A stretch of DNA of 64,000 nt, from positions 806,001 to 870,000 of the forward strand of contig NZ_CP072941.1 of assembly GCF_018069625.1 (NCBI RefSeq). Reading direction: 5' to 3'. Below are positions 33,882 to 42,995 of this stretch, piece by piece. Each line of letters opens with the position of its first letter. The first letter of the stretch is position 1. Source of the DNA: Streptomyces yatensis (GTDB taxonomy: Bacteria > Actinomycetota > Actinomycetes > Streptomycetales > Streptomycetaceae). The notes beneath the pieces were generated by a model that did not search any database, was not told where the DNA came from, and saw only the letters and a program-made list of their open reading frames with translations. Made by a program: the position numbers and the translations under genes.

Positions 33882-36410
33882 GTGACTCTTATCGATCAGC
33901 TGCCGAGCGACGCCGACCCCGACGCACTTTTCGAGGCGTTCTCCACCTGGGTCGAGGAGCGGGGCATCTCCCTGTACCCCGCCCAGGAGGAAGCGCTGAT
34001 CGAGGTGGTGTCCGGGGCGAATGTCATCCTGTCCACCCCCACCGGATCGGGCAAGAGCCTGGTGGCGGCGGGCGCCCACTTCGCCGCGCTCGCCCGGGAC
34101 CAGGTCACCTTCTACACCGCGCCGATCAAGGCCCTGGTATCGGAGAAGTTCTTCGAGCTGTGCAAGCTCTTCGGCACCGAGAACGTCGGGATGCTGACCG
34201 GGGACGCGTCGGTCAACGCGGACGCGCCGGTCATCTGCTGTACGGCCGAGGTGCTGGCGTCCATCGCCCTGCGGGACGGCAAGGACGCCGACATCGGCCA
34301 GGTGGTGATGGACGAGTTCCACTTCTATGCGGAGCCGGACCGGGGCTGGGCGTGGCAGATCCCTCTGCTGGAGCTGCCGCAGGCGCAGTTCATCCTGATG
34401 TCGGCGACGCTCGGTGATGTGAGCCGGTTCGAGGGCGACCTGACCCGGCGCACCGGGCGGCCGACCGCGGTCGTGCGGTCCGCGACCCGGCCGGTGCCGC
34501 TGAGCTACGAATACCGGACGACGCCGCTGACCGAAACGCTGACCGAGCTGCTGGAGACCCAGCAGGCGCCGGTCTACATCGTGCACTTCACACAGGCGGC
34601 GGCGGTCGAGCGTGCCCAGGCGCTGATGAGCATCAATATGTGCTCGCGCGCCGAGAAGGACGAGATCGCCTCGCTGATCGGCAACTTCCGGTTCACCACC
34701 AAGTTCGGCCGCAACCTGTCCCGTTACGTCCGGCACGGGATCGGCGTGCACCATGCGGGCATGCTGCCCAAGTACCGGCGGCTGGTGGAGAAGCTGGCGC
34801 AGGCCGGGCTGCTCAAGGTCATCTGCGGTACGGACACCCTCGGCGTGGGCGTCAATGTGCCCATCCGCACCGTCCTGTTCACCGCGCTGACCAAGTACGA
34901 CGGTCAGCGGGTGCGGACGCTGCGGGCCCGGGAGTTCCACCAGATCGCGGGCCGGGCCGGCCGGGCCGGTTTCGACACCGCGGGCTTTGTGGTGGCCCAG
35001 GCGCCCGAGCACGTCGTCGAGAACGAGAAGGCGCTCGCGAAGGCCGGGGACGATCCGAAGAAGCGCCGCAAGGTGGTCCGCAAGAAGGCGCCGGAGGGCT
35101 TCGTCAACTGGGGCCAGAACACCTTCGAGAAGCTCATCGCCTCCGAACCCGAGCCGCTCACCTCCCGGTTCCGGGTCACCCACGCGATGCTGCTGTCGGT
35201 CATCGCCCGGCCCGGCAACGCCTTCGAGGGGATGCGCCGCCTGCTGGAGGACAACCACGAGCCGCGCAAGAACCAGCTCCGGCACATCCGCCGCGCCATC
35301 GCGATCTACCGCTCGCTGCTGGACGGCGGGGTGGTCGAGCGGGTGGAGCCACAGGGCGCCGACGGTGCGGACGGGGGCGCCCCGATCGTCCGGCTGACGG
35401 TGGATCTGCAGCAGGACTTCGCCCTCAACCAGCCGCTGTCCACCTTCGCGCTGGCCGCCTTCGAGCTGCTGGACCCCGAATCGCCCTCCTACGCCCTGGA
35501 CATGGTCTCGGTCGTCGAGTCGACGCTGGACGATCCCCGGCAGATCCTGGCGGCGCAGCAGAACAAGGCGCGCGGTGAGGCGGTCGCCGCGATGAAGGCG
35601 GACGGCGTCGAGTACGAGGAGCGCATGGAGCGGCTCCAGGACATCTCCTACCCCAAGCCGCTGGAGGAGTTGCTCTTCCACGCGTACGGGCTCTACCGCA
35701 AGAGCCATCCCTGGGTCGGTGACCACCCGCTGTCGCCCAAGTCGGTGATCCGCGACATGTACGAGCGGGCGATGACCTTCACCGAGTTCACCTCGTTCTA
35801 CGACCTGGCGCGGACCGAGGGCATTGTGCTGCGCTACCTGGCCAGCTCCTACAAGGCCCTGGACCACACCGTGCCGGACGACCTGAAGTCCGACGACTTC
35901 CAGGACATCGTCGCCTGGCTCGGCGAGATGGTGCGGCAGGTCGACTCCAGCCTCCTCGACGAGTGGGAGCAACTGGCCAATCCGGAGGACGAGTCGGCGG
36001 AGGAGGCGCAGGAGCGCGCCGACCAGGTCAGGCCGGTCACCGCGAACGCCCGCGCCTTCCGCGTGCTGGTGCGCAACGCGATGTTCCGCCGGGTGGAGCT
36101 GGCCGCTTTGGACAAGGTCGCCGAGCTCGGGGAGATGGACGCCGACTCCGGCTGGGACGAGGACGCCTGGGCGGAGGCGATGGACGGGTACTGGGAGGAG
36201 TACGAGGAGCTCGGCACCGGGCCGCAGGCCCGCGGGCCGAAGCTGCTGCTGATCGAGGAGGACCCCGAGCACGGCCTGTGGCGGGTGCGGCAGACCTTCG
36301 ACGATCCGAACGGCGACCACGACTGGGGCATCTCGGCGGAGGTCGATCTCGCCGCCTCCGACGAGGAGGGCCGGGCCGTGGTCCGGGTCACCGACGTGGG
36401 CCAACTGTAG
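33882..36410 (+). CDS. DEAD/DEAH-box helicase with DUF3516 C-terminal domain
   Basis: 842 aa, GTG start. Helicase core: Walker A LSTPTGSGKS (residue 50), motif Ia TAPIKALVSEKF, motif II MDEFH (DEFH in place of DEAH), motif III LMSATLGD, then the second RecA domain with VHHAGMLPKYRRLVE, CGTDTLGVGVNVPIRTV and the arginine-finger motif HQIAGRAGRAG. This is the Ski2-like layout. Residues 450-840 match the actinobacterial DUF3516 extension (LEDNHEPRKNQLRHIRRAIAIYRSLLDGG). A role in RNA processing is likely for this group. Probably transcribed as a leaderless message. Confidence 0.93.
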   Translation: MTLIDQLPSDADPDALFEAFSTWVEERGISLYPAQEEALIEVVSGANVILSTPTGSGKSLVAAGAHFAALARDQVTFYTAPIKALVSEKFFELCKLFGTENVGMLTGDASVNADAPVICCTAEVLASIALRDGKDADIGQVVMDEFHFYAEPDRGWAWQIPLLELPQAQFILMSATLGDVSRFEGDLTRRTGRPTAVVRSATRPVPLSYEYRTTPLTETLTELLETQQAPVYIVHFTQAAAVERAQALMSINMCSRAEKDEIASLIGNFRFTTKFGRNLSRYVRHGIGVHHAGMLPKYRRLVEKLAQAGLLKVICGTDTLGVGVNVPIRTVLFTALTKYDGQRVRTLRAREFHQIAGRAGRAGFDTAGFVVAQAPEHVVENEKALAKAGDDPKKRRKVVRKKAPEGFVNWGQNTFEKLIASEPEPLTSRFRVTHAMLLSVIARPGNAFEGMRRLLEDNHEPRKNQLRHIRRAIAIYRSLLDGGVVERVEPQGADGADGGAPIVRLTVDLQQDFALNQPLSTFALAAFELLDPESPSYALDMVSVVESTLDDPRQILAAQQNKARGEAVAAMKADGVEYEERMERLQDISYPKPLEELLFHAYGLYRKSHPWVGDHPLSPKSVIRDMYERAMTFTEFTSFYDLARTEGIVLRYLASSYKALDHTVPDDLKSDDFQDIVAWLGEMVRQVDSSLLDEWEQLANPEDESAEEAQERADQVRPVTANARAFRVLVRNAMFRRVELAALDKVAELGEMDADSGWDEDAWAEAMDGYWEEYEELGTGPQARGPKLLLIEEDPEHGLWRVRQTFDDPNGDHDWGISAEVDLAASDEEGRAVVRVTDVGQL

Positions 36411-36471
36411 CCTCCCGGACGCGGTCCACGCCGAGGACCGGCCCGGCCCCCTCAGTGAAGGAGCACCACCG

Positions 36472-37386
36472 ATGACCAATCCCGCCGAGCGCCTGGTCGA
36501 TCTGCTCGATCTGGAACGGATCGAGCAGGACATCTTCCGCGGCCTCAGCCCCGATGAATCGCTGCAGCGGGTGTTCGGCGGGCAGGTGGCGGGCCAGGCG
36601 CTGGTGGCCGCCGGACGGACCACCGACGGGCTGCGTCCGGTGCACTCGCTGCACGCGTACTTCCTGCGGCCGGGACGGCCGGGCGTGCCCATCGTGTACC
36701 AGGTGGAGCGAATCCGGGACGGGCGCTCCTTCACCACCCGCCGGGTCGTCGCCATCCAGCAGGGTCGCACGATCTTCAATCTGACGGCCTCCTTTCATTC
36801 TGCTGAGCCGGGTATCGAGCAGCAGCTGCCGATGCCCGAGGTGCCCGGGCCGGAAGGTCTGCCGACTCTCGCCGACGAGGTCCGCTCCCATCTGGGAGCG
36901 CTCCCCGAGGCGTTCGCCCGCATGGAGCGCCGGCAGCCCTTCGACGTCCGCTATGTGGAGCGGCTGCGCTGGACGGACGAGGACTTAAAGGGCGTGGAAC
37001 CGCGCAGCGCCGTATGGATGCGCGCGGTGGGGCCGCTCGGGGACGACCCGCTGGTGCACACCTGCGCGCTCACCTATGCGAGCGACATGATGCTGCTGGA
37101 CGCGGTGCGGATGCCGGTCGAGCCGCTGTGGGGCCCACGGGGCTTCGACATGGCCTCGCTGGATCACGCCATGTGGTTCCACCGGCCGTTCCGCACGGAT
37201 GAGTGGTTTCTCTACGACCAGGAGTCGCCCGTGGCCACCGGCGGCCGGGGACTGGCGCGCGGCAGGATCTACGACCGTGCGGGCCGGCTGCTGGTGTCGG
37301 TGGTGCAGGAGGGGCTGTTCCGCCCGCTGCGGCCCGCCGAAGGTGCTGCCGGAGGAGCGGCCGAAGGCGCCGCCGACGGTGGCTGA
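36472..37386 (+). CDS. tesB: Acyl-CoA thioesterase II
   Basis: 304 aa, double hotdog fold. The first hotdog has DIFRGLSPDESLQRVFGGQVAGQALVAAGRT and SLHAYFLRPGRPGVPIVYQVERIRDGRSFTTRRVVAIQQG. The second has CALTYASDMMLLDAV and the active-site segment FDMASLDHAMWFHRPFRTDEWFLYDQESP with GRIYDRAGRLLVSVVQEGLFR. It hydrolyses acyl-CoA to fatty acid and CoA in the cytoplasm. GAAGGAG stands 10 bases before the ATG. A Gly/Ala-rich C-terminal tail is added. Confidence 0.94.
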   Translation: MTNPAERLVDLLDLERIEQDIFRGLSPDESLQRVFGGQVAGQALVAAGRTTDGLRPVHSLHAYFLRPGRPGVPIVYQVERIRDGRSFTTRRVVAIQQGRTIFNLTASFHSAEPGIEQQLPMPEVPGPEGLPTLADEVRSHLGALPEAFARMERRQPFDVRYVERLRWTDEDLKGVEPRSAVWMRAVGPLGDDPLVHTCALTYASDMMLLDAVRMPVEPLWGPRGFDMASLDHAMWFHRPFRTDEWFLYDQESPVATGGRGLARGRIYDRAGRLLVSVVQEGLFRPLRPAEGAAGGAAEGAADGG

Positions 37387-37416
37387 GCGCCACCGGGGTG
37401 TGTGCCGCGCCGAGCC

Positions 37417-38370
37417 TCATCGCCTGCCGACCAGCTTCTGCCACAGGCTCCGCGGGCGGCCCGGAGCCGGGGTGCGGTCCTCGATCGGCCGCTCCGCCCC
37501 GGCGTCCGGGCGCGGCGCCGGCCGGGCCCGGCGGGCGTCGCCCAGTGAGGAGGCGAGGGCGACCCGATAGCGCCGGATCTCCCGTGGGTCGTCGGCCGTG
37601 ACCACCGCATCGATGACATCCCGGACCGCGCCGGCCTCGGGGCGCATCCGGACGAGCGCGGGGCGAAGCTGCCGCAGATGTGTCCGCTCATACGGATCGG
37701 CCACGGCCGAGGCCAGTTCGACGGAGCCGAGCACCGAGGCCAGGACCGCGGCCCGCTCCCAGGGGTCCTCGGTCTGGTCGAGCAACTGGCCGATCCGGCG
37801 GCTACGCCATTTCGCGGCCCGCCAGTCCTCCCCGGCGGCCAATGCGGCGCTCAGCCCCGGCGGGGTGCGGCCGCTCAGCAACTCCGGCTGCCTGATGGCG
37901 AACTCGGTCAGCTCCGACGCCAGATAGAGCCATACGACGGCCCGATAGCGATTGACATAGAACCGGACGGGGGCGAAGAATCCCCCGCGCGCGAGACGGC
38001 TGAGCCGGCCCTGGCTGATGCCGAGCAGCTGCGCGCCCTCCGCCGTGCCGACCACGCGCAGACGGGCGATGAGCGCCTCCGGGAAGCCCTCGGCGGCGGT
38101 CACCCGCCTCAGCTCCTCGCACGCCACCCGCCGACCCAGGCCGGTGGTGACGGTGCGCACCTCTCCCAGCTGCACGGCCAGCTCGAACTCTCGCGATTTC
38201 AGCCCCAGCGCCCGGGCCGCCGCGCCGAACCCGACGCTCTCGCCCGGCTCCGCCGGCCCGCCAGGGTCTTCCGGCCCGCTCGCCTGCCCCGGTACGCCCG
38301 GCTCGCCGAGCCACTCCAGGCTCCACGGCCCCTGGCTCTCCCGCAGCTCCTGATCCATCCGCACTGCCAT
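37417..38370 (-). CDS. DUF6397-family protein
   Basis: 317 aa. The core (GFGAAARALGLKSREFELAVQLGEVRT, GRRVACEELRRV, LRVVGTAEGAQLLGISQGRLSRLARGGFFAPVRFYVNRYRAVVWLYLASEL) looks like tandem helix-turn-helix or excisionase-type units followed by a DNA-binding-like basic segment. This matches what I know as DUF6397, widespread in Streptomyces and without known function. The C-terminus is a Pro/Arg/Ala-rich tail ending SLWQKLVGRR, which could contact membrane or nucleic acid. Convergent with tesB. Confidence 0.8.
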   Translation of the reverse strand: MAVRMDQELRESQGPWSLEWLGEPGVPGQASGPEDPGGPAEPGESVGFGAAARALGLKSREFELAVQLGEVRTVTTGLGRRVACEELRRVTAAEGFPEALIARLRVVGTAEGAQLLGISQGRLSRLARGGFFAPVRFYVNRYRAVVWLYLASELTEFAIRQPELLSGRTPPGLSAALAAGEDWRAAKWRSRRIGQLLDQTEDPWERAAVLASVLGSVELASAVADPYERTHLRQLRPALVRMRPEAGAVRDVIDAVVTADDPREIRRYRVALASSLGDARRARPAPRPDAGAERPIEDRTPAPGRPRSLWQKLVGRR

Positions 38371-38469
38371 CGCGACGCCCTCCCCCGCACTGCCTCAATC
38401 ACTGACAGTGACGACGATAGCCGCGAAGCACGACGGTCGGTCAGGCCTGTGGATAACTTCCGCGCGACA

Positions 38470-38874
38470 TCAGCCGGGGGTGCCGGTCTCCTGCCTGGCC
38501 TCGACTCCCAGATGCTCCCCCACCCGGTTGACCAGCAGCGCCATCTCGTAGGCGACCTGCCCCACATCGGAGTCCGGCCCGGTGAGCACACACAGACAGC
38601 TGCCGTCCCCGGCCGCGGTGACGAAGAGGACGCCCTCGTCGAATTCGACCATCGTCTGCCGCACCCGGCCCGTCCGGAAGTGGTGCCCGGACCCCTTGGC
38701 GAGGCTGTGCAGCCCCGAGGCCACCGCGGCCAGGTGCTCGGCGTCCTGGCGCACCAGTGTGGAACTCGCCCCCGTCACCAGCCCGTCGTTGGACAGCACC
38801 AGCGCATGCCGTATCTCCGCGATCCGCTCGGTCAGGTCGTCCAGTAACCAGTCGAGCCCCTTGTTCACTGCCAT
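38470..38874 (-). CDS. Roadblock/LC7-domain protein (first of two)
   Basis: 134 aa. Single roadblock fold: LDWLLDDLTERIAEIRHALVLSNDGLVTGAS, QDAEHLAAVASGLHSLAKGSG, RQTMVEFDEGVLFVTAAGDGSCLCVLTGPDSDVGQVAYEMALLVNRV. Such proteins regulate small Ras-like GTPases, usually within conservon operons with a histidine kinase-like gene, a DUF742 gene and a GTPase. None of those partners lies here. A strong GGGGAGGA site is 8 bases before the ATG. A related roadblock gene is 1.8 kb away. Confidence 0.92.
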   Translation of the reverse strand: MAVNKGLDWLLDDLTERIAEIRHALVLSNDGLVTGASSTLVRQDAEHLAAVASGLHSLAKGSGHHFRTGRVRQTMVEFDEGVLFVTAAGDGSCLCVLTGPDSDVGQVAYEMALLVNRVGEHLGVEARQETGTPG

Positions 38875-38993
38875 ATCCGATTCCTCCCCGATTCCCCTTC
38901 AGCTGCGTGCCAGCCTTTCTCACTGCCGCCGTCTGGGCAACCCGCCCCGCCCGGCACCCCACGGTTGTGCGCTGATTGACGCAGGATGGGGAC

Positions 38994-39422
38994 ATGGCAC
39001 AGAACATGACCAAGGATCAGTGGCAGAAGTTCCTCATGGAGGGCACCCGCACCGCGAAGCTGTCGACCGTGCGGGCCGACGGAAGCCCCCATATCGCCCC
39101 CGTGTGGTTCCTGCTGGACGGTGACGACCTCGTCTTCAACACAGGTCAGGAGACGGTCAAGGGACGCAACTTGGCCCGGGACGGCCGGGTCGCCATCTGC
39201 GTGGACGACGACAGGCCGCCGTTCGCCTTCGTCACGCTGCGGGGCCGGGCCGAACTCATCGACGATCTGCCGCAGGTCCGCGACTGGGCGACCCGGATCG
39301 CCGCCCGTTATATGGGCGAGGACCGCGCGAAGGAGTTCGGCGACCGCAACGGCGTGCCGGGCGAGCTGCTGGTCAGGGTGCGCATCGACAAGGTACTCGC
39401 GCTCGCCGGAGTCGCCGACTAG
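38994..39422 (+). CDS. PPOX-class F420-dependent oxidoreductase
   Basis: 142 aa, split-barrel flavin-type fold. Key features are FLMEGTRTAKLSTVRADGSPHIAPVWFLLDGDDLVFNTG, the basic cofactor-binding KGRNLARDGRVAICVDDDRPPFAFVTLRGRAELIDD, and a terminal strand VRIDKVLALAG. This family uses F420 as hydride carrier in actinobacteria; the substrate is not predictable. I use the ATG at 38994, preceded by GGATGGGG, in place of a TTG 18 bases upstream. Confidence 0.88.
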   Translation: MAQNMTKDQWQKFLMEGTRTAKLSTVRADGSPHIAPVWFLLDGDDLVFNTGQETVKGRNLARDGRVAICVDDDRPPFAFVTLRGRAELIDDLPQVRDWATRIAARYMGEDRAKEFGDRNGVPGELLVRVRIDKVLALAGVAD

Positions 39423-39475
39423 CGAGATTCGACCGAAATCCATTCCTTCACGGCGCACCCCCGCCCATCCGACGT

Positions 39476-40669
39476 TTACGGGCGCATGAGGACCTTTATC
39501 GCACCGTCCTCCTTGTGCTGGAACATCTCATAGGCGCGGGGTGCCTCCTCCAGCGGCATGCGATGGGTGGCGAACCCGTCGACGCCCAGCGGGTCGTCGT
39601 CCGTCAGCAGCGGGAAGATGTCGTCGGCCCAGCGCCGCACGTTCGCCTGGCCCATCCGCAGCTGGATCTGCTTGTCGAACATGGTCATCAGCGGCAGCGG
39701 ATCGGCCATGCCGCCGTACACCCCGCTGAGGGAGATCGTTCCACCGCGCCGCACCAGCGCGATGGCCAGCCGCAGCGCCGCCAGCCGGTCGACCCCGGCC
39801 TTCTCCGTGAGCTTGGCGGCCCAGTCCCGCGGAAGGAGGCCCGTGACCCGCTGGGCGGTCCGGCCGAGCGGGCTGCCGTGGGCCTCCGTCCCCACCGCGT
39901 CGATGACCGCGTCCGGTCCGCGGCCGCCGGTGGTCGAGAGGACGGCCTCGACCAGGTCCTCCTGACGGGAGAAGTCATCGAGGTCATGGACCTCGACACC
40001 GTCGGCACGCGCTCGGCGCAGCCGTTCGGGGACGAGGTCCACTCCGATGACCCGGTCGGCCAGGCCCCGCACCTTCGCCACCCGGCAGGCCATGATGCCG
40101 ATGGGGCCCAGTCCCAGGACCGCGAGCGTGCCGCCGCGCGGAATCCCGGCGTACTCGACGGCCTGCCACGCCGTGGGCAACACGTCGGACAGATAGACGT
40201 AGCGGTCGTCCTGGACTCCTTCGGGCACCTTGATCGGGCCGTACTGGGCCTGCGGCACCCGCAGATACTCCGCCTGGCCGCCGGCCACCGCGCCGTAGAG
40301 CTTGGTGTAGCCGAAGAGCTCCGCCCCCATGCCGTGCTCGGCGACCTGGGTGGTCTCGCACTGCGTCTGCAGACCGGATCGGCACATCCAGCAGTGTCCG
40401 CAGGCGATCTGGAACGGAACCACCACGCGGTCGCCGGGACTGATGTGCGTCACCTCCGGACCGGTCTCCTCCACGATGCCCATCGGCTCGTGGCCGAGGA
40501 TGTCGCCGGGGGTCATGAAGGGCGTGAGCACCTCGTACACATGCAGATCGGAGCCGCACAGGCCGGTGGTGGTGATCCGGACGACCGCGTCCGTCGGCTC
40601 CTTGATGATCGGGTCCGGCACCGTCTCGACCCGCACATCATGTCGGCCCTGCCAGGTCACCGCTCGCAT
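39476..40669 (-). CDS. Zinc-dependent alcohol dehydrogenase
   Basis: 397 aa medium-chain dehydrogenase. Catalytic zinc ligands are in GLCGSDLHVYE and the GHEPMGIVEETG segment; the structural zinc lobe is present as CGHCWMCRSGLQTQC. The NAD(P) site is VLGLGPIGIMACRVAKVRG. Length and the inserted EHGMGAELFGYTKLYG segment fit the formaldehyde dehydrogenase-like or threonine dehydrogenase-like branch. Substrate not assigned. Its first 32 bases overlap the end of the upstream roadblock gene on the same strand. Confidence 0.92.
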   Translation of the reverse strand: MRAVTWQGRHDVRVETVPDPIIKEPTDAVVRITTTGLCGSDLHVYEVLTPFMTPGDILGHEPMGIVEETGPEVTHISPGDRVVVPFQIACGHCWMCRSGLQTQCETTQVAEHGMGAELFGYTKLYGAVAGGQAEYLRVPQAQYGPIKVPEGVQDDRYVYLSDVLPTAWQAVEYAGIPRGGTLAVLGLGPIGIMACRVAKVRGLADRVIGVDLVPERLRRARADGVEVHDLDDFSRQEDLVEAVLSTTGGRGPDAVIDAVGTEAHGSPLGRTAQRVTGLLPRDWAAKLTEKAGVDRLAALRLAIALVRRGGTISLSGVYGGMADPLPLMTMFDKQIQLRMGQANVRRWADDIFPLLTDDDPLGVDGFATHRMPLEEAPRAYEMFQHKEDGAIKVLMRP

Positions 40670-41156
40670 CGCCGCATCCCTTCGCCGTGGTCGTCGGCAT
40701 GGTCTTCCGGGGGCCGCTACGGGTACCCCGGCGGATCCGGCCGAAGCGCCGGCGGGACCACGGCCCGCGCCGCCGGTCCACCAGGTCCACGAGCCGGGAT
40801 GTCTCCGCGGCGACCACCGACGGCTCGGCGCCCGCGGTGCTCAGCACGGCCAGGCACGCGCCGTCCGCCAGCGCCGCGACGAAGAGGAGCCCGGCCGCCA
40901 TCTCGATCATCGTCCGCCGGGGCGGACCGCCGCGCCCCCGGCGCCCCGCGCTCGCGGCGACGCGGTGGAACCCGGAGGCGACGGCGGCCAGGTGCTCGGC
41001 CTCCTGACGGGAGAGCCCACGGGACGCGCTGACGGTCGCCCCGTCCCGGGAGAGCAGCACGGCATGGCGTACGCCTCCGGCCCCGGCCACCAGATCGTCC
41101 AGGATCCGGTCGAGATCGGCCATGGAGCGTTGGGCGGCGCTGCGGGGCTTGGTCAT
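40638..41156 (-). CDS. Roadblock/LC7-domain protein (second of two), with basic tail
   Basis: 172 aa. Residues 12-120 carry the roadblock fold (DLDRILDDLVAGAGGVRHAVLLSRDGATVSAS, QEAEHLAAVASGFHRVAAS, RTMIEMAAGLLFVAALADGACLAVLSTAGAE). The AEHLAAVASG core is identical to that of the other roadblock gene. A basic C-terminal extension (RRRGPWSRRRFGRIRRGTRSG) is absent from the first copy. The last 32 bases overlap the alcohol dehydrogenase start, so the C-terminus is uncertain or the two are translationally coupled. No conservon partners nearby. Confidence 0.88.
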   Translation of the reverse strand: MTKPRSAAQRSMADLDRILDDLVAGAGGVRHAVLLSRDGATVSASRGLSRQEAEHLAAVASGFHRVAASAGRRGRGGPPRRTMIEMAAGLLFVAALADGACLAVLSTAGAEPSVVAAETSRLVDLVDRRRGPWSRRRFGRIRRGTRSGPRKTMPTTTAKGCGDASGDLAGPT

Positions 41157-41397
41157 GGGCGGTCTCCCTCGGTCGGGATGCGCCGCGCCGTGCGGCGCTC
41201 CAGGTGTCCCCTGGGCCAGGGACGCTAGACCCGGCGGGGGCGCACATTGGGGGCGCATTACGGAACCTGTTGAAATTTGACAGAGTCAGATGCCAGTGCG
41301 ATCGGCCAGCGTCCGAATCTGCACTCGATGCGGGCGTAGGCTGCTTGTTCACCGCATCGCTTCACCGTTCGTATCCAAGGTGTCCCGAGGAGTTCCC

Positions 41398-42018
41398 GTG
41401 CCACATGAGCCCTCCCGCGGAAACAGCGCGGCCGACGTGAGGGACTTCTTCGGCCCCCGGGCGGCCGACTGGGACAGCCGCTTCCCGGACGACGGCCCCG
41501 CCTACGCCGCCGCCGTCGCCGACCTCGGACCGCGCCCCGGGGACGCGGTCCTCGACGCGGGGTGCGGGACGGGGCGCGCGCTGCCCGCGCTGCGCGCCGC
41601 GGTCGGCCCCGAGGGGACCGTCCTCGGCGTGGACCTCACGCCCGCCATGCTGGACGCCGCCGTACGCGCGGGCCGGGACGGCTTCGCGGGCCTCGCCCTC
41701 GCCGATGTGGCGCGGCTGCCGCTGGGTGACGGCTGCCTCGACGCGGTGTTCGCCGCCGGACTGATCTCCCACCTCGCCGAGCCCGGGCCGGGCTTGCGGG
41801 AACTGGCCCGGGTGGTGCGCCCCGGCGGGCGGCTCGCGCTGTTCCATCCGGTGGGGCGGGCCGCTCTCGCCGCCCGCCACGGCCGCACCCTCACCCCCGA
41901 CGACCTGCGGGCGGAGCCCCAGCTGCGGCCGTTGCTGGCGGGCGCCGGCTGGCGCCTGGAGTCCTACGCCGACGAAGACGCACGCTTTCTCGCGCTCGCC
42001 GTCCGCGAAACCGACTGA
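41398..42018 (+). CDS. Class I SAM-dependent methyltransferase
   Basis: 206 aa. The SAM-binding motif is VLDAGCGTGRALPAL, followed by the acidic strand VLGVDLTPAMLDAA, the LALADVARLPLGDGCLDAVFAAGLISHL segment and LARVVRPGGRLALFHPVGR. It lacks a recognisable substrate domain. I choose the GTG at 41398 with GAGGAG 5-10 bases upstream; the frame is open further upstream but without a better site. Confidence 0.88.
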   Translation: MPHEPSRGNSAADVRDFFGPRAADWDSRFPDDGPAYAAAVADLGPRPGDAVLDAGCGTGRALPALRAAVGPEGTVLGVDLTPAMLDAAVRAGRDGFAGLALADVARLPLGDGCLDAVFAAGLISHLAEPGPGLRELARVVRPGGRLALFHPVGRAALAARHGRTLTPDDLRAEPQLRPLLAGAGWRLESYADEDARFLALAVRETD

Positions 42019-42296
42019 CCGACTTGGCGCTCCGCGGGAAGTGCCGCGAGGTGCGGTCGTCCATCCGCGGCTGTGTCGTGGCCGCCACGCGGCGGAGCCG
42101 CATATCGACACAGCACCGCGCCCCTTCGGGCCGCACCCGAACCGCACCGGGCTTCATCGAGGCCGCTCAGACGGGCCGGACCGGCCAGGGCTGATCCGCG
42201 ATCGCCGCCGCGCGGCCGGGGGCGTTGTCGACCATGACGTTGTGCCCCGCCCCGGATCGGTGCGGTTCGCGCCGGGCGCCCGACAATACACTGGCA
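42019..42296. other. Intergenic stretch without recognised gene
   Basis: Between the methyltransferase stop and the PadR palindrome I see only short, poorly coding frames and no hairpin, RNA or repeat I can support. Confidence 0.5.
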
Positions 42297-42316
42297 ATAC
42301 ATCGCCCTCGATGTAT
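42297..42316. promoter_or_regulatory. Probable PadR operator palindrome
   Basis: Perfect inverted repeat ATACATCG-CCCT-CGATGTAT, 41 bases upstream of the padR-type start. PadR proteins bind ATGT/ACAT-type palindromes, and this fits autoregulation. Inferred from sequence only. Confidence 0.65.
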
Positions 42317-42357
42317 GACATCTACGAGGTACAGCGGTCATCGGGCACAATGCGGCC

Positions 42358-42894
42358 ATGCTCGAACTCGCCATCCTGGGCTTCCTCCATGACGCCCCTC
42401 TGCACGGTTACGAGTTGCGCAAGCGCATCGCCGCACTGACCGGACAGGTCAAACCCGTGGCCGAGAGCACCCTCTATCCGGCGATCAAGCGGCTGGAGAA
42501 GGCCGGACTGCTGGCCCGCCGGACCCAGCCCGGCGCGGGTGCGGCACCCCGGCACGTCCTGACGCTGACCGCCGAGGGACGTGCGGAGCTGCGGCGCCGC
42601 CTGGCGCATCCGGCGGACATCGACATCACCGACGAGAACCGCTGGTTCACCCTGCTGGCGTTTCTGCGGCATCTCGAGGACCCGTCGGCACAGACGGAGC
42701 TGCTGGAACGCCGGATGGCCTTTCTGCGGCAGCCGTCGAGTTTTTTCTACGACGGCGACCGTCCGCTGCGGGCCGAAGAGGTGGAGGACCCCTTCCGGCG
42801 TGGCATCCTCACCATCGCCCGGGCCGCCGGCCAGGCCGAACTGTCCTGGCTGCGGCGCACGCTCGACACGCTCCGGGCGGCGACCGACGACTGA
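42358..42894 (+). CDS. PadR-family transcriptional regulator
   Basis: 178 aa. The N-terminal winged helix is textbook PadR: MLELAILGFLHDAPLHGYELRKRIAAL, AESTLYPAIKRLEKAGLLARR, HVLTLTAEGRAELRRRL. The C-terminal helical domain (FTLLAFLRHLEDPSAQTELLERRMAFLRQ) is longer than in minimal PadR proteins. A palindrome at 42297-42316 is a likely binding site. No transporter is adjacent, so the regulated target beyond itself is unknown. Confidence 0.93.
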   Translation: MLELAILGFLHDAPLHGYELRKRIAALTGQVKPVAESTLYPAIKRLEKAGLLARRTQPGAGAAPRHVLTLTAEGRAELRRRLAHPADIDITDENRWFTLLAFLRHLEDPSAQTELLERRMAFLRQPSSFFYDGDRPLRAEEVEDPFRRGILTIARAAGQAELSWLRRTLDTLRAATDD

Positions 42895-42995
42895 CGCCGA
42901 CCGCGACCCGATGTCTCGACTCCATGGCTACTGGGTGGTTAAGGTGCGCGACGACGGATCGCCCTTCGGATCCGCATGCGCAAGAGGAGGCTGTC

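Noticed and set aside
29886..36779. A 2297-codon minus-strand open frame
   Set aside because: It runs antisense to two ABC exporter genes, a helicase and others with clear domains. Composition is Arg/Pro/Gln/Gly rich with no motif. A GC-bias shadow.
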